A stretch of 64,000 nt of DNA from Irpex lacteus (lineage: Eukaryota; Basidiomycota; Agaricomycetes; Polyporales; Irpicaceae), in the NCBI GenBank assembly GCA_001986395.2, contig MQVO02000003.1:496001-560000 (forward strand), written 5' to 3'. A program made the translations under genes and the position numbers. The notes beneath the pieces are model-generated. The model was not told where the DNA came from. It made no database searches and saw only the letters and a list, made by a program, of their open reading frames with translations. Positions 49,407-61,361 of the stretch are shown one piece after another. Each line of letters opens with the position of its first letter. Position 1 is the stretch's first letter.

Positions 49407-50321
49407 ATTGCTTATAGACGTCGAGTTGGTTCGATGAAGTAAGGAGCGTGGTTAAAACGATGGTGAGGAGAGCAGAGTGGCTGCTGAATACAGGAAAATA
49501 TCGCAAAAGACTGTAAAAATGAATACTCTCTCTCATGCATCCCCCGCAGCCTTTTGTACGACTGTTGTTCATTGCCTCGAATTAATCCAAGAACGTCCAC
49601 ACCGAGCGTATTCGGTCCTTCAACGTACAACGAGCTGACGATATTGTCTCTCCTCGGTCAACGTAGACCGCCCGCCCGTAGATCGCACTGTGGCCATGCG
49701 GCATACACCCGCCGCCCAATAACTTGCACAGATAATGTTCGTGGTGAATACGTTCTTGCGAGCAGGTGCGGTGTAGCTACGAGCGCGAGTCTGTAATGGT
49801 GATCTGCGTCGGTGACATTACATGTGTGCCAAGAGGATGATCGTGACCTGGGACCCTCAGTGCAGAGCAGGCTGAACAGTCAAGTAAATAGCGGTGCTAA
49901 CGCCCCCGGCGTCAGTATACTCAGGCCAGCAGTGACGTTCAAAATACTGCAAAACGCGCCATCCTTTCTTACGCTTGCAGACATGTCTAGCATCGCATGC
50001 GGAGTAGTAAGGCCACTTCAAGTTCTCGGCTGAATGTCTTTTCCATAGGAACATAACCCGATTAGGAAAGTTACCAAGAACACGTAAAGGCGCTGAAACA
50101 CGCGAGCCCATCAAAATCACAGCAATCAGTCGTTCACCAAGTCGTGCAAAGACATAAATGACTATAATGTTATTATTATGGAATACAATGACGAGGCGGT
50201 TCCAATGAGGGATATATGTTACAACAGTCGACGCTGTAAGATAAGAATACAATGATCTGGGCGGATGATGCTATACGAAACGATAAAGAACTGGTGATCA
50301 ACGAATGCCTTCCGTAGAGTA
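49407..50321. other. Gene-poor intergenic region
   Basis: About 900 bases. Open frames on both strands are short and have no conserved words. Part is the promoter of the small gene to the left and the 3' end of the gene to the right. I see no repeat or RNA gene. Confidence 0.4.
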
Positions 50322-50995
50322 TCAGTCCTTCGGAAGACGCTGAAGGAATTCAAGATTGTGAGAAACAAATGACACGCATGCATGAGGTGAAGAACCTACC
50401 TTGGTGTAGTGATGAGTTCCCGCAGCGTTCACTCTCTGAGGAGTCGGCTGCGTCATGTTGAGAGGCTTCTGCGGAACGCGCTGATCAGGGTGTATTCCCT
50501 TGCCCTGCTTAGCTGTTAGTTGATGGTCCTCCTGGTCGTCTTGAGAAGGGACTTACAGCAACGTAGGACATGACCGAAGGGATGATCCCAACGCTTCCAC
50601 GGTGATCATCGTTGCCGGGCAAAGGCACAGAGCCAGCCTTCACCGTCCGTTCCGTGAAGTTCGCGACATAGCGGGGCCCGTCCATCTGCGGTGCTCCGTC
50701 GTTTCCTGGCTGCTGTCCGTGGCGCACAATCCCTAGCATGAAGTCGCGATGAATTCCCGTTCATTGTTGAAGTGAGAGCGAGGCAGAACTCACAGGTTTG
50801 GTTGTCATTCTTGTGTGCGCGGAACTGGTAGAAGTAGAACGCTAGCAAACCAGTTGCGAAGAAGCCACTGGCGGCGAAGAGAGCCTGTCGCGTCGGTTGT
50901 GAATAGGAGTCGTTGAACGCGTCGAGAACCATGGTACTCACCCTTGCGGCTCCTCCAGCTGCCATCTGTTCAGGTCGTGCGATACCAGTACCCAT
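50322..50995 (-). CDS. Small single-pass membrane protein, unknown
   Basis: Four exons give about 165 residues. It starts MGTGIARPEQMAAGGAARV, then a single hydrophobic segment FAASGFFATGLLAFYFYQF (about residues 40-58) followed by basic RAHKNDN. The rest is hydrophilic: WIVRHGQQPGNDGAPQMDG, ANFTERTVKAGSVPLPGND, IIPSVMSYVA, PTPQRVNAAGTHHYTK and RLPKD before TGA at 50322. A short N-terminus, one helix and positive flank fit a mitochondrial or ER tail protein. I do not recognise the family. All introns are 55-60 bases with standard ends, and reading phase is kept at each join. Confidence 0.7.
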
Positions 50996-51622
50996 GATGT
51001 ATGATAGCTAAGGTGAGTTGTAAGTTATGTAGAAGGAGGTTACGTTATGAAAACGATGCTGGGGATGTGGAGGATTAAATACAGGAGTGGATGGGGCTGA
51101 CAACCGACGCGGTTGGCACCTGTTCTGAACTTGGCCGACGGACTATATCCAGATATAGAAGTGCACCGCGATCGCGCCCCCTATTCCCTCTCACCTGACG
51201 TCACGGAGCACCTCTCTTGCTAGCACGAGGCCATGGCCATCTCGCTTCCTGTTTTGATAGGGGTGTGCATGCTGCTGTAAGCGCAAACTTGCAGGAAATG
51301 TGTAAGTCGCATACAAAATACGTTAACCAGCGAAGAGAGACGAAAATACTGTATGTCGAACATCGTCGATGTCGATAAAGAACCGAAGTCATATCGGGCA
51401 TTTCCTTATTTGGCTCAAAATCCGCCAATCATTTTTGATCGCAGCCGACTCGGGCGCCTGAGTCAACGTTCATAACGTTCACGGTGGCGTCCACGGTGGC
51501 GCACCTCAAGTTCTGACTTCAACTTGGAGCAGGTAATCCTGGCGATTTTTTGAGGGAGCATACGTTGCGCTGACAACATTCAAAGCGGTGAGAATCAGAA
51601 CTCGAGCTTCGAGTTGCTTGCT
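50996..51622. other. Divergent promoter region
   Basis: About 630 bases between a minus-strand small gene and the permease. Includes a local repeat GGTGGCG...CGGTGGCG near 51483-51500. No coding segment is supported. Confidence 0.4.
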
Positions 51623-53770
51623 ATGGTAGGGTCTTGGAGGAGCATCCTTGCTCTTGTTGTATTCTTCCTGACGAGTATGATTATTACAATCCATTAAGCC
51701 GCAGACCCCGCTGATGTGTCAGATATATAGACATTGTTGGGGTTTTCCCATTCAAAATCCCAATCCCCGTCTCTACACCAGTCTTGGATGCATTCGTAAC
51801 AAAGGCGGCTGTCTTCCTTCGCGTGTGTCTTCCGACGGAATCTTGCTGCAAGGATCATCCCAGGATTCTGACAAACGGCTGCCGCGAAGGCGAAAGACGA
51901 CCCGTCGTCATATGGCGGAAAGTCACCATCGGCTTTCAAACGGCCCCTCTGGTGGCAGTTTTGCTTCTCCTGGCTACGGGTGTTCTCCATGGTAAGGAGA
52001 TACGAGAAGGAATCACGGGTACGAGTGGTATAGAGCCGCTTGATATCATGGCTTTGTTCATATCTCTGGTAAGCGTGTCTTGAACTCGCGTGTGAGCTTT
52101 GCAGTTGAGCTCCTTTGACAGGCCTATTTGGCCATCTCATTGGATACAACGGGGTTGTTCCGCTTTCTTGCATTCTGGGTCGTACGCAAGGGAGGCTCCT
52201 CCGGAAGACGACTCTACCTATACCTCTATACCTTCTTCTTTGTTGCAGGTATACTTGTCGGAAATGTAAGTTGTACTGCGTATTGCCAGTAGGGCGAGCC
52301 TCACCCGGGCCGCTCTCATCCCTCGTTAGGATCCTGTTGTATTATTTGGCACGCCATTTCTGGCTTACTTTGCAAGGGCATCCGGGTGAGTGAAAATGCT
52401 GTCGAGAGGCAAAGTACACGAATAACTTTCATATAGCATTATACCACCCACGGCATGGGTCTTTGCTCAGTTTATGGTCGCAAATACAGGTAGACCCGGC
52501 CTTCAAAGTCTCACCTCCGATTCCATCATCACTAATCATCTAATCATCTCCAGCTGCCGCAGTCCTCCCCTCTGCCAATCTAACGAACCTCGTGCTCACA
52601 GGCGCGTTCTCGTTGTCATACATCACCTACGCTGCCCACGCTATCCTACCAACTCTCGCCACCGGCGTTGCTCTCTATCCCCTCCTTGCCTTCGTGCTCT
52701 TCAGGTCCACAAAATACGTACCGCGTCGCATAGACGTGGTCCAGCTTCAGCACCCTCACATAGACGCAACGGGCACTCACGCACCAGATGCGTTGACAGA
52801 CAAGAGCGGCGCGATTTTCGGCTCGGTGTTGCTTGGCGTCACGCTTGTCGTCTTAGTGGGCACCTCTCCTCTGAAAATACCAGTGTGGATGGTGACGGTC
52901 CCGCCTGCGCTTATCATGCTAGGGAGAGATATCTGGCATGATAGGCACCTGTGGAAGAAGGGAACGAACACGCAACCTGCCAGTGAGCCAGTATCTTCGG
53001 ATATAGCCGATTCTATCCCAATGCAAGTCATGCCTACAAGCAAATCGCCCAAGGCAAACGCAGCTGTCGACACGCAACCTGTCCAAGAGCACAGCGAAGA
53101 GACGCGAAGCCAACGTACTCTAGACTCTCTATATCAAAAGATCACAAAGGACACCTTCCCGACGCTATTCACTATCGCACCCCGCCTACCCGCCTCTCTT
53201 GTGCTATTCGCCTTCTGCATGTTCATCCTTGTGCAAGCCCTGACAACACAAGGATGGGTCGAGGTTTTTGCAGGCTGGTGGGCGGCATGGATTCGAGTTT
53301 GCTCGAACGTTGGGACGGGCTTCGCCACTGTCGGTGCGATATACGGTATGCTCGTCATAAGCACGTTCCTCTGCAATGTACGTGCTTTCCACCTCTATGG
53401 TATCCCCACAGTTCGACACTCTTCACGTAACAACTAACTTCGCGACCACCAGATATGCGGCACAAACATCGGAACGACCATCCTCCTGGCCCGCGTCCTC
53501 CAATCCTGGCTATCCGAGTCCAACACCACCGTCGACAACAAAGTCCGTCTCGGCGCGATCTACGCCCTCGCGCTCGGGAGCAACTTTGGCGCATACACCT
53601 TCTCTTTCTCCGCATCACTTGCAGGTCTGCTATGGAGAGATATCCTGAGACAGAAGGGGATCGCTGTGTCGCAGCGCCAGTTTGCCTGGTTCAATTTACC
53701 TGCTATTGCTCTCGCTGTTGTGGTCTCTGGGGCTGTCCTCGTAGCGGAGGTGTATGTTGTTGCACATTGA
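51623..53770 (+). CDS. ArsB/NhaD-type permease (ion transporter superfamily)
   Basis: Polytopic transporter, probably of anions or Na+/H+ exchange; the fungal members are poorly defined. A short first exon codes MVGSWRSILALVVFFLTN and joins over a 58-base intron to IVGVFPFKIPIPVS. Family words follow: GIEPLDIMALFISLAYLAIS, a helix with DTTGLFRFLAFW, LYTFFFVAGILVGN, PVVLFGTPFLAYFA, PPTAWVFAQFMVANT and ANLTNLVLTGAFSLSYI. After a hydrophilic loop with the coil-like SEETRSQRTLDSLYQK, the second half has FPTLFTIAPRLPASLVLF, ICGTNIGTTILLARVL and GSNFGAYTFSFSASLAG. It ends VLVAEVYVVAH, TGA at 53770. About seven exons and 11-12 helices. Confidence 0.8.
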
Positions 53771-54405
53771 TGATTGCATGCTTCCGCCCATGCGATTTGA
53801 CCGTAGAATTAGAATTAGGTACTCACCATGCAGAGATAGAAGCTCTGACGATCGAAAGCCGACTATGTAATTATATTTGACGATGCAAGATCCAGATCCA
53901 TCTTTATAGACAAGTTTACGGGTGCGAATATATCAGTCTGAGGAAGAGGATGGAGAACTCCTGAGAGAGGATGATGAAAGCGGGACGCCGACTGCGTCGT
54001 TGGCCAAGCATCGTGAGAGAAAGGTTCTTTGTTCTCTCCGGCATACTCTTTCTTTATCTTGATGACTGATGCTACGCCTTACACTTCCGTTTCTGGCTGT
54101 CAAAGTTAGTTTTAAGTTGCTCGCCCCGTAGGCTCAGGCTGGGAAGAAGACGAGCAAATTGGTTTGTCTGGCACCAGTGTGAACGCACTGGTAGTAGCGA
54201 GGATAAAGAAGACAAAATTTGCTCTTGGAGCTATGCTGCATTGACATATCTCTTGTTGATACCATGCGGCCTCTCTTTCGTGGAGCCATGAAGTAAGCCG
54301 ATACTTGTATACAAGAGTCTATTTTGTACGACTACACCTATTTACGTATGAACTTGCCATCCCGGGCCGCGGTCAGCTAGCAGGCTGCCGAGAAATCGAT
54401 GTAGT
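53771..54405. other. Convergent intergenic region
   Basis: About 635 bases between the permease and the F-box gene tails. No coding or RNA feature is supported. Confidence 0.4.
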
Positions 54406-55932
54406 TTAGCTCGGGATCCGCTTGGGCTGAGGCAGCGGGGACTCGGACGTACCTCCTATGTCCTCCAAAGTATTGAAGTCAACCTCGTTCACTTGGTCAT
54501 TTCCATTGTAGAGGAGAACGATGCGACCGTCGAGATTGGCCAATGCCGCTCGTCGTGCTTCCACGAAACGGGCGAGTCCGCGACGGTTCGGGAAATGCAG
54601 CTGTAATCTCTCGAAACTTCTCTGGTCGGCACATATTTCTGCTATATTGTCCCAGGCGTAGGCTGTTATATCCTGGTCCTCGGCAGATAGTTCCTGTTCA
54701 AAAGAATAGCTTATAATGCTGACGCAGATAAGAGCGATGCAGTCGACACCCCTCGTAATGTCCATCGTAGACTTGGAGGCAAAGAGCCCGAAAAGCACGT
54801 CCGGCTTTGTATCACCATGTTCCGTGGCAGACCAAGTGCATATATGAATGAAATCTTCATAGAGCATTAGAAACTTCTACAGCACGGAGGTGAACATAGA
54901 AGGGTACTCACTGTCATATTCTTTATAGACCACTGGTCGTACGTGATGTGAGGAAATCCTGAGTTGTGTTACCCCGCTATTTTGGCACAGGCACATGCCG
55001 ATATGAAGTATGGCGCGCTGAGCTGATAAATGGAGTTGCGGAAGTATGGACGCGTGTATTATCGCAGTGCGGGAAAAGGGCAGCATGTCGCGCATACAAA
55101 TAGAGTACGTCAGCCAGGCCACTTCCACGCTGCACAGGTAGTTGCTTCGAGGCAGAGTGGACCCGTCTAATCTTCGCTGGCTCAGGATCTCGTCTTTGAT
55201 GTGCAGGGGGCTTTCGACTGAAGTAGAGATGCTGTATGGGGCGATTTCTAGTACGTCCCTGAAAAGCATATTATCCTGGAAAGATGGCTGAGCGATCCAC
55301 GTGATGTTGGAAAATAGAATGTGTGTCATGCCACTACTAGTGATGCGTTTTTCATTGGAGAACTTGCGCAGGAGTGAGATGAGATCGTGAGGAGTTCGGA
55401 AATGGGGGTTAATGATATGAACACTCTCAGGACGAATCATGGGAAGGGTTCTAGGGATACCGTAACAGAGGCGACGATGAGTTGGCTGTTGTGAGCGTAT
55501 GTGGACGTCAGGGGAGTCTAAGATTTGAAAGTGAATGAAGGTGTGGGGCTTGAACGGAAATAGGGATGGCTGTAACTGAGAAAGATAGAGCCACGGACGA
55601 TCCCCTATGCGCTGCACCAACGTCGCACTCCGAATGTATTCTGAGACGGGTAATAAATTACTCGGCACATTCGCCACAAGGGATGAGAATCGGCGGAGGT
55701 CTTCATAGTCTTTGATCCATAAGGTCTGGAAGAGATTCGCACGGCAGATTTTGGCCCAACGGACACAGGTTAGGGAGCTGGCTGCGACATCCTTGACGGC
55801 CTCTTTCCGATTCGGCAGCTCTCTGCCATATTCATCGGACCCCAGGTCAAGCAGCCGGTCAGCATACTCGCAGACGTAGTAGAGTATAATGTCGAATAAC
55901 TCGGGCGGAATGTCTGCTGCAGTAGCTGACAT
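54406..55932 (-). CDS. F-box-type protein of unknown target
   Basis: Start at 55932: MSATAADIPPELFDIILYYV and SLTCVRWAKICRANLFQTLW form an N-terminal F-box-like motif, which binds Skp1 in SCF ubiquitin ligases. The body (about 55000-55750) is a long irregular repeat-like region with RRFSSLVANVPSNLLPVSEY, VHIINPHFRTPHDLISLLRK and TQLRISSHHV. One intron near 54880-54960 joins to KFLMLYEDFIHICTW and the tail with AEICADQRSFERLQLHFP, ending PQPKRIPS. The exact donor was not settled: two donors keep phase (about 54925 or 54943). Such proteins are greatly expanded in mushrooms and diverge fast, so the substrate cannot be told. Confidence 0.75.
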
Positions 55933-56740
55933 GAACTGGACTCCAGAAGCAGTGAGGTAGTCTCAATGTGGCCTCCACCCAATGTTCCACAGCGTGTCTA
56001 CCGACAAGGACGACAGTTAGCACTTCACTTTGATATCTGATCTTCCGCCCAACTCACGTATGTCAGATCCGGAGCGTGAGGTATGAGGAGCCTATGGGCC
56101 ACAAATTTCAAGTCAAGAAGCAAGTGAGATGCCCGGTTAACGTCGTGTTAAAGTGCGCACAGTGACTGTAGTGGTGGTATACAGTGAACGGTGCATGCGC
56201 ATACATGCGCAATCACTGGCACCGGGAAAGGTGAGCGCCTAAATGATTGGAGGTCTCGCACAGCAAACAGGTGCTCTCTACATGTAACGAAATAGTTTTA
56301 TCAGGCTTACAAGTGGAACTGTGCTCTGTAATATTTTCAGAGAATATAGCGGAAAAGTCGTCGAGTTGTACTCTTAACGGGATTCTGGGTCACACTGTAA
56401 CAATGGCCTGTGCATACTTGCTGTGGATCGTTACGACCCCTGCTTACGATTTACGACTTACTTACGACTCTGCTCTCACGAGCTACTGTCTTTTTGTCTC
56501 TTTCACGACCCTTTATGAACCGCCGTGGCCCCAGCTTGTATCGTACTAACTTATCCCTATCTTCCCCGATCTTTGATTGCGTATCTCGCCAGTCAAACTA
56601 CCGAACGCAATGCCAGGCGTTGTTCTTGTGCTTCTCTGAAATAACCTTGTTCAGTATGTCCTCTTGTGTCATGCGTTACTTGCTTACGACCCTGCTCTCA
56701 CGACCACTGTCTTCTCGTCTCTGAGCTCAGCCAATAGGTA
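55933..56740. other. Intergenic with a diverged direct repeat
   Basis: About 800 bases upstream of the LINE. It contains two similar 43-base stretches, about 56470-56512 and 56682-56723, both with TTACGAC, CTGCTCTCACGA and CTGTCTT. They may be remnants of older insertions. No intact frame. Confidence 0.5.
56470..56723. repeat. Imperfect direct repeat pair
   Basis: Copies at about 56470-56512 and 56682-56723 share the pattern TTACGAC(T/C)CTGCTCTCACGA followed by C(A/T)ACTGTCTT. Identity is high but not complete. They lie just before the LINE insertion and outside its target duplication. Confidence 0.55.
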
Positions 56741-57332
56741 CACATGGCCGTTAACCCGAACAGCAGGGAGAGCGTCGAACACTTCCTCATCCACTGCCCA
56801 GCGCATCGTGCGGCACGCGCCCCCTTACTCCGACGACTCTCTCACAGAAACCTCACGACTCGCACACTGCTGAGCAACCGGAAATACACCAAGGACCTAA
56901 TGCAATTCATCCACGCTACGGGCCGTTTCAAAAGCACATTCCCCCGCCTGCTTCACACGTTTGATGATTCCGAGTAGATGTACTTTTTTTTCCATTTCTA
57001 CTATCGTGTTCTCAACGAACTTTTCTCGCTACTACCCTAATCACTTCTATCTACATACTTAACCCTCATAATCCCCTCGTCCCTCCTGCGCTTCCCATTT
57101 TCGTAGACCCTTTCAGCCTTAAAGGCAACCCCGGTTTAACCCGCTTGCCTCACTACGACCAGACACCACCCGAACGAACTCGCGCGCGACACACGTATAC
57201 CGTACCCACCTATTTGTAGAGTTTGCCGTGTTTCTCATGTACCGCCCTTTAGTATAGACGCGTCCGGCATGGGGCCGTGCCCTACAGCGGACGTTAATGG
57301 ATTCCAAAAAAAAAAAAAACACATGGCCGTTT
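56741..57332. repeat. 12-base target-site duplication flanking the LINE
   Basis: CACATGGCCGTT occurs at 56741-56752 and again at 57321-57332, directly after the poly(A). Sequence around it before insertion would read TACACATGGCCGTTTACTGG. The extra A on the left could be shared with the poly(A), giving 13 bases. Confidence 0.92.
56753..57320 (+). mobile_element. 5'-truncated non-LTR retrotransposon (LINE) with poly(A)
   Basis: The element keeps only the last 75 codons of a LINE ORF: SRESVEHFLIHCPAHRAARA, LLRRLSHRNLTTRTLL, SNRKYTKDLMQFIHATGRF and FPRLLHTFDDSE, then a stop at 56977. This is the C-terminal Cys/His segment after reverse transcriptase and RNase H in Tad-like elements. A 3' UTR of about 330 bases follows and ends in A14 (57307-57320). 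The sequence CACATGGCCGTT is repeated exactly at 56741-56752 and 57321-57332, marking a target-site duplication. The left end is a 5' truncation, as expected from incomplete target-primed reverse transcription. Confidence 0.93.
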
Positions 57333-57599
57333 ACTGGCGACCATACCAGTCTGGACAGTTCAGGACACTAACGAACTGCATGGAAAGCGCGTACTTATAC
57401 CCAAAGTACATATCTCTGAAAGGAATCTTATCAATCAATTGAAAGTCTGCACAAGAGAACGTGAGCTCAAATCTGATCAATCGACGCAGGACGAAGGTCA
57501 TGATCACACGTACGTTCTAATACTACAAAGCTATCCAATCATGTATTGATAAAAGTCCAGATAGCGAGAAACATGCATATGCCTAAGAAAACAGCGTGA

Positions 57600-59557
57600 T
57601 TACTGCGTTATCCGCTTCGCCAGCGCGAGCTGCTGCAGAACTTGAATTGCCTGGTCTCCAGTCATGTTCGCCACGGTGGCTACATCCGGGACCTTGACGG
57701 TTTCTTTCGTCGCGTGGACTACTAGTCGTGCGAGGACCTCTCCCTGAAGAGCGAATGGTTCAGCATCATATTTGTGTTTATGGTGACTGGTTGATGGACT
57801 CACAGCTTCGACTAGGCAAGCGGCCACGATAAGCCTAGATGTGTCGCAGTTATGGTTGTGCTCTAAGTACTATGCAAAGGAAATAGCGACATACCAGATG
57901 ATGATCCATGTTATACGGTCCATGGCATTTGTGTTGAGGTGATCATGGATAGCGTCGAGCTATGAGAGCGCATCAGACATGCAGTGGACACCACCAACAC
58001 AGCGGAACGTACCAAGTCCTCAGCTACTGCCAACTTCTCATTCAACACCCCCACCCGGATGCTAATCTCCATATAATCCCTAACAGCATCATACAACTTC
58101 CTCACACTCGCCTGCCCCTCCTCCCAAAACAAATCCGGAATATCCAACACATTGCTCACCAAATTGACGTCCCGCCTCAGCTTGAACAGCTTGCCGGTAA
58201 GCTTCAACGCGTCCGTGCGCGTCAGTTTCAGAGAGCCAGTGGAGGCGAGGTGGATGGGTATGGCGGTGGTGGCGGGCGCGGAGAGGATGGCGTGGGTTAG
58301 GGTTTCGTAGCGGGCTAGGAGGGTGGATTGGGCGAGTGCGTGGGAGACGGAGAGGGCGAGGAGTGTGGAGTGGGATTTGAACGCTAGTTGAAGCAGTGAG
58401 TTAGTACTAGCAAGGCAGAGGATAAGAAATTGCGACTGACTGAAGAAGTCGTTGTAGATGCGTGGATAGGCAATATAGGGCCTGTACTAAGTACGGCAGA
58501 GAAGTCAGCGGTCCATCAAGATTATAGCGACTAGGGAGATTCGTGATTAGTACCTCATAATGACACTCTTCAACTTCCCACCGATCTTCAGGGAGAGGCT
58601 TAACCATAATTCCCGCACCTTCCACATCTTCGAGTATACTATGTTCCTGCGAGACATCGAGCCCGAAGAACACCACCACGCCATACTGGAAGAATATAGC
58701 TTCACCAAACGTATCAGGATCGAGCGGCTGCGATGCACGTCTCTGTTGCGAAGCAGCAGCAGCGGAATTCGGAAGATTGGCCGCTGCGAGCTTTGGTGTC
58801 TCGACGTCCGTCGCGTAGTCTTTGACGTTCAACGGAGATGTCCCGGGTGAGAAGCCTTCCAATTGAGCTGTCGGTGCGGAGCTTGGGAAGTAGACACCCT
58901 CGTCGGCTGTCTCTTCGCCTTCGGCGGGCGCGATGTTGTCTTCGGCTGTGGGTGTAGGTATTGTAGAAGGTGCAGCGGAGGAGCGAACGTTTATTCCAGG
59001 TCCGTAACCAGGCAGAAGCGGAAGATGGTACATCTGTACATCCCGTGAGTACCAGAGAGCTACCAGAATAAGAAGATACGTACCGCATAGACTGCCTCGT
59101 CGAAGACCCTGGGCTGTACGTTGTGCTCCCGCTTGAGAAACCCAGTGAGCAACTTCATCTTGAATCCCTCCGACACACAATACGCAGTAATACGTTTATA
59201 CCCCGCCTTCTGCCTCTGCTCCTTGCTCATCCGCTCTCCCTCGCTCTTCACATCCCTCACACCCCGATCCGTCTCATACCCATGCTGAATATCCTCGTCA
59301 TCCTCCGCGAGCGGTTTAGTCTGCGGCGCGGATGGGAGTACAACAAGTTTCTGTGTGGTCTTGGACGTCCGTTGGGCTTGCTTCTGGCCTGGCACGGGTG
59401 GAATTGGGATGCCTGCGGCGCGAGTCAGTCCGCCTGTGAAGGATGGCCGACGGGTGGGCGGGCGGTTTGGACCACCTGCGGCGGAGAGCGCTCTCTTTGG
59501 TCGCCTGAGACTTGGCAGAGGTGTTGTGGGTGCACGTTGTGGATCTGGTCGAGACAT
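57600..59557 (-). CDS. RMD1: RMD1/Sif2-type DUF155 protein
   Basis: Eukaryotic DUF155 protein; yeast Rmd1 and Rmd8 relatives act in sporulation or mitochondrial and ER-linked processes, with exact function unclear. The long N-terminus (residues 1-130) is Pro/Ser/Arg-rich. The conserved part runs YKRITAYCVSEGFKMKLLTG, LKREHNVQPRVFDEAVYAMY, LPLLPGYGP and, after an acidic linker, EAIFFQYGVVVFFGLDVSQE, MVKPLPEDRWEVEECHYE. The C-terminal half has SHALAQSTLLARYE, KLFKLRRDVNLVSNVLDIPD and the C-terminal membrane segment with DHLNTNAMDRITWIIICLIV, then VAACLVE. A further tail of about 70 residues ends LALAKRITQ. Six or more introns. Confidence 0.85.
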
Positions 59558-60313
59558 GGTTTGCGGTAATTGAAACTCAAAAACCGAGAAAGAAAAGCTG
59601 TTCCGGTGGGGGGAGGTCAGGACACCGTGCACAGATGTTGAGGGTCCGGTTCTAGTCCAAGTCTGCAGAGGCTCAGATCGTTGATAGAAAGTATAACCGT
59701 TAAATCACCGGTAGCTAGCTTCCGTTTTATGTGGTCGAGCACGTCGTGTAGAACGTCCGAGACGGTGGTGGTTATGTTCGAAGCTGCACGAAGGCTGCAT
59801 AACTTCAAGCGCCAGCGTCATAGCAGACAACATGTCGGCTAAAGGCGCCTACGAATAAAGCTTTCATTATGCGCGTTCTCGACAACAAGGCTTGTGAGGA
59901 AAACATGAGCTATAATTGAAGGTTGCATTGTACATATTTCACCATCTTTGTGCCCAATTGTATCTACAAGAACATTTACGTCGGTTAAACAATTGGACAA
60001 TCGAAACGTACAGTGCCGCGAGAGGGGCGGGATTAAGATAGCTATAAACTGATTATGGGAGAGTTAGTCCGTATTGAGGGAGACGATGCGAGAATGAGCG
60101 AGGGAGGCAGTTAACGCCTGAACGAAGACGAAGAAAGTGTTGTACAGGCCGAGAGCAATGATGATACAAGGGGAAGGCTAATAAATAAGGGGTCAAGGAG
60201 AGCATGTGTTTGCGTGAAAGGAATTAAAGTCCGTTTGATATTGGTTTCGTGTAAACGTGAGTATGATGAAGGGGAAAGGCATGAAGTGGGAATGAGTCGA
60301 AAGGGAATGTGCT
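59558..60313. other. Intergenic, nothing clear
   Basis: About 750 bases, with the RMD1-like promoter at the left and the next minus-strand gene's 3' end at the right. No RNA gene or conserved frame found. Confidence 0.4.
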
Positions 60314-60956
60314 TTAAGCAAGGACGGTCATTAAACCGCTGACACCCTGTGCTTGATCGAGGGCAACAGGCTGCTGCGGGTCCGGAATGCGAGAGCGTGT
60401 CGCATATGCAACATAGCGAATCTACGTGCATACATGGGTTAATATATCTAAGCAACGTCTGAGGAGATATGAAACTCACGTCTACTTTGTAGACACCGTC
60501 GCGGCGAGGACTGTGCACACAACTTGTCCATCTGGATAAATGTCATGAGTACTCAGGAGCTCTTTGTCTTATAGCAAGCATAGAGTATACTCACTGTTCG
60601 TCAACGAGGACATGTGCACCTATACTCTGTGCCTCCTCTAACAGCGTAGCCCTCATAGTCCTAAGCAGCTTCTTCACATCGACCCCGCCCTTGCACAAAA
60701 ACCGACGCTCCTCCACCAAGGGAATCTTCCTCTCAGAAGTCTTATCGTCTCCCTCCAGAGCAGGATGCGTCTTGGGTTCCCCAGACGACGACTGTATGGG
60801 GTACGCCCGTGCGTTGACGGTGTCTTGCGCCTTCCGGCTATGGCGCCGCAGCTTGACGATCAGGTTAGCGACGTCAGGCAGGCGAAGGGGGATGTGCCTC
60901 GTTGGCGAGCGTGAAGAAAGGAGCGGCGAGGATGGCGGTGAGTTGAGCGTCATCAT
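60314..60956 (-). CDS. Small unrecognised protein
   Basis: Three exons give about 175 residues. It opens MMTLNSPPSSPLLSSRSPTR with many Ser/Pro, then LPDVANLIVKLRRHSRK, VEERRFLCKGGVDVKKLL, RTMRATLLEEAQSIGAHVLV with DEQ, WTSCVHSPRRDGVYKVD and IRYVAYATRSRIPDPQQPVA before ending SGLMTVLA at TAA 60314. The exon joins are in phase and the intron ends are standard (one 64 bases, one 59). The C-terminal part alternates strand-like and Pro-rich segments and may be a small beta-alpha domain. I cannot assign a family. The start at 60956 is the first ATG in the frame; the next codon is also Met. Confidence 0.68.
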
Positions 60957-61361
60957 TATACTGTGCTTGCGGAAAGCTGGAAATGTCAGGAGAAGGAAGC
61001 AGGAAAGAGGGAAAGTAAGTGGTGACTCGGGCGGCTCCTCACTGCTGCGTGCATGCCACGTCTTTTTAGCGGGATTAAATCTATTTATGGTAAGCCTCGA
61101 AAATTCGAGCTCAGACAATACTGTTCTGGGTGCATGGCGGGCTCGTTGGGCCTACAGGATGGTCTGGAGGATGCTTTGTGGTCGTACGAAAAACATACAA
61201 AGCAGCAGTTGTGATTAGAGACATGTGAGATACATCGGCGTAAGGGGCTACCAAGAGCATATGCATGTGGACAGGCGCCTAAGGCAATCTAAGCACGTAA
61301 ATGACTTGTACGTTTACGGGCGGGCAAGTACTGAATACAACGAAGATCACAACAGGCGTGT
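60957..61361. other. Intergenic, nothing clear
   Basis: About 400 bases between the small gene start and the MAK5 stop. Contains the MAK5 3' end region and probably the promoter of the small gene. Confidence 0.35.

Noticed and set aside
53355..53618. Arg/Cys-rich minus-strand frame over the permease
   Set aside because: Opposite an intron and exon of the permease whose helices match the family; composition is an antisense artefact.
59123..59569. Plus-strand frame opposite the RMD1-like N-terminus
   Set aside because: Antisense of a Pro/Arg-rich disordered coding exon; no conserved content of its own.
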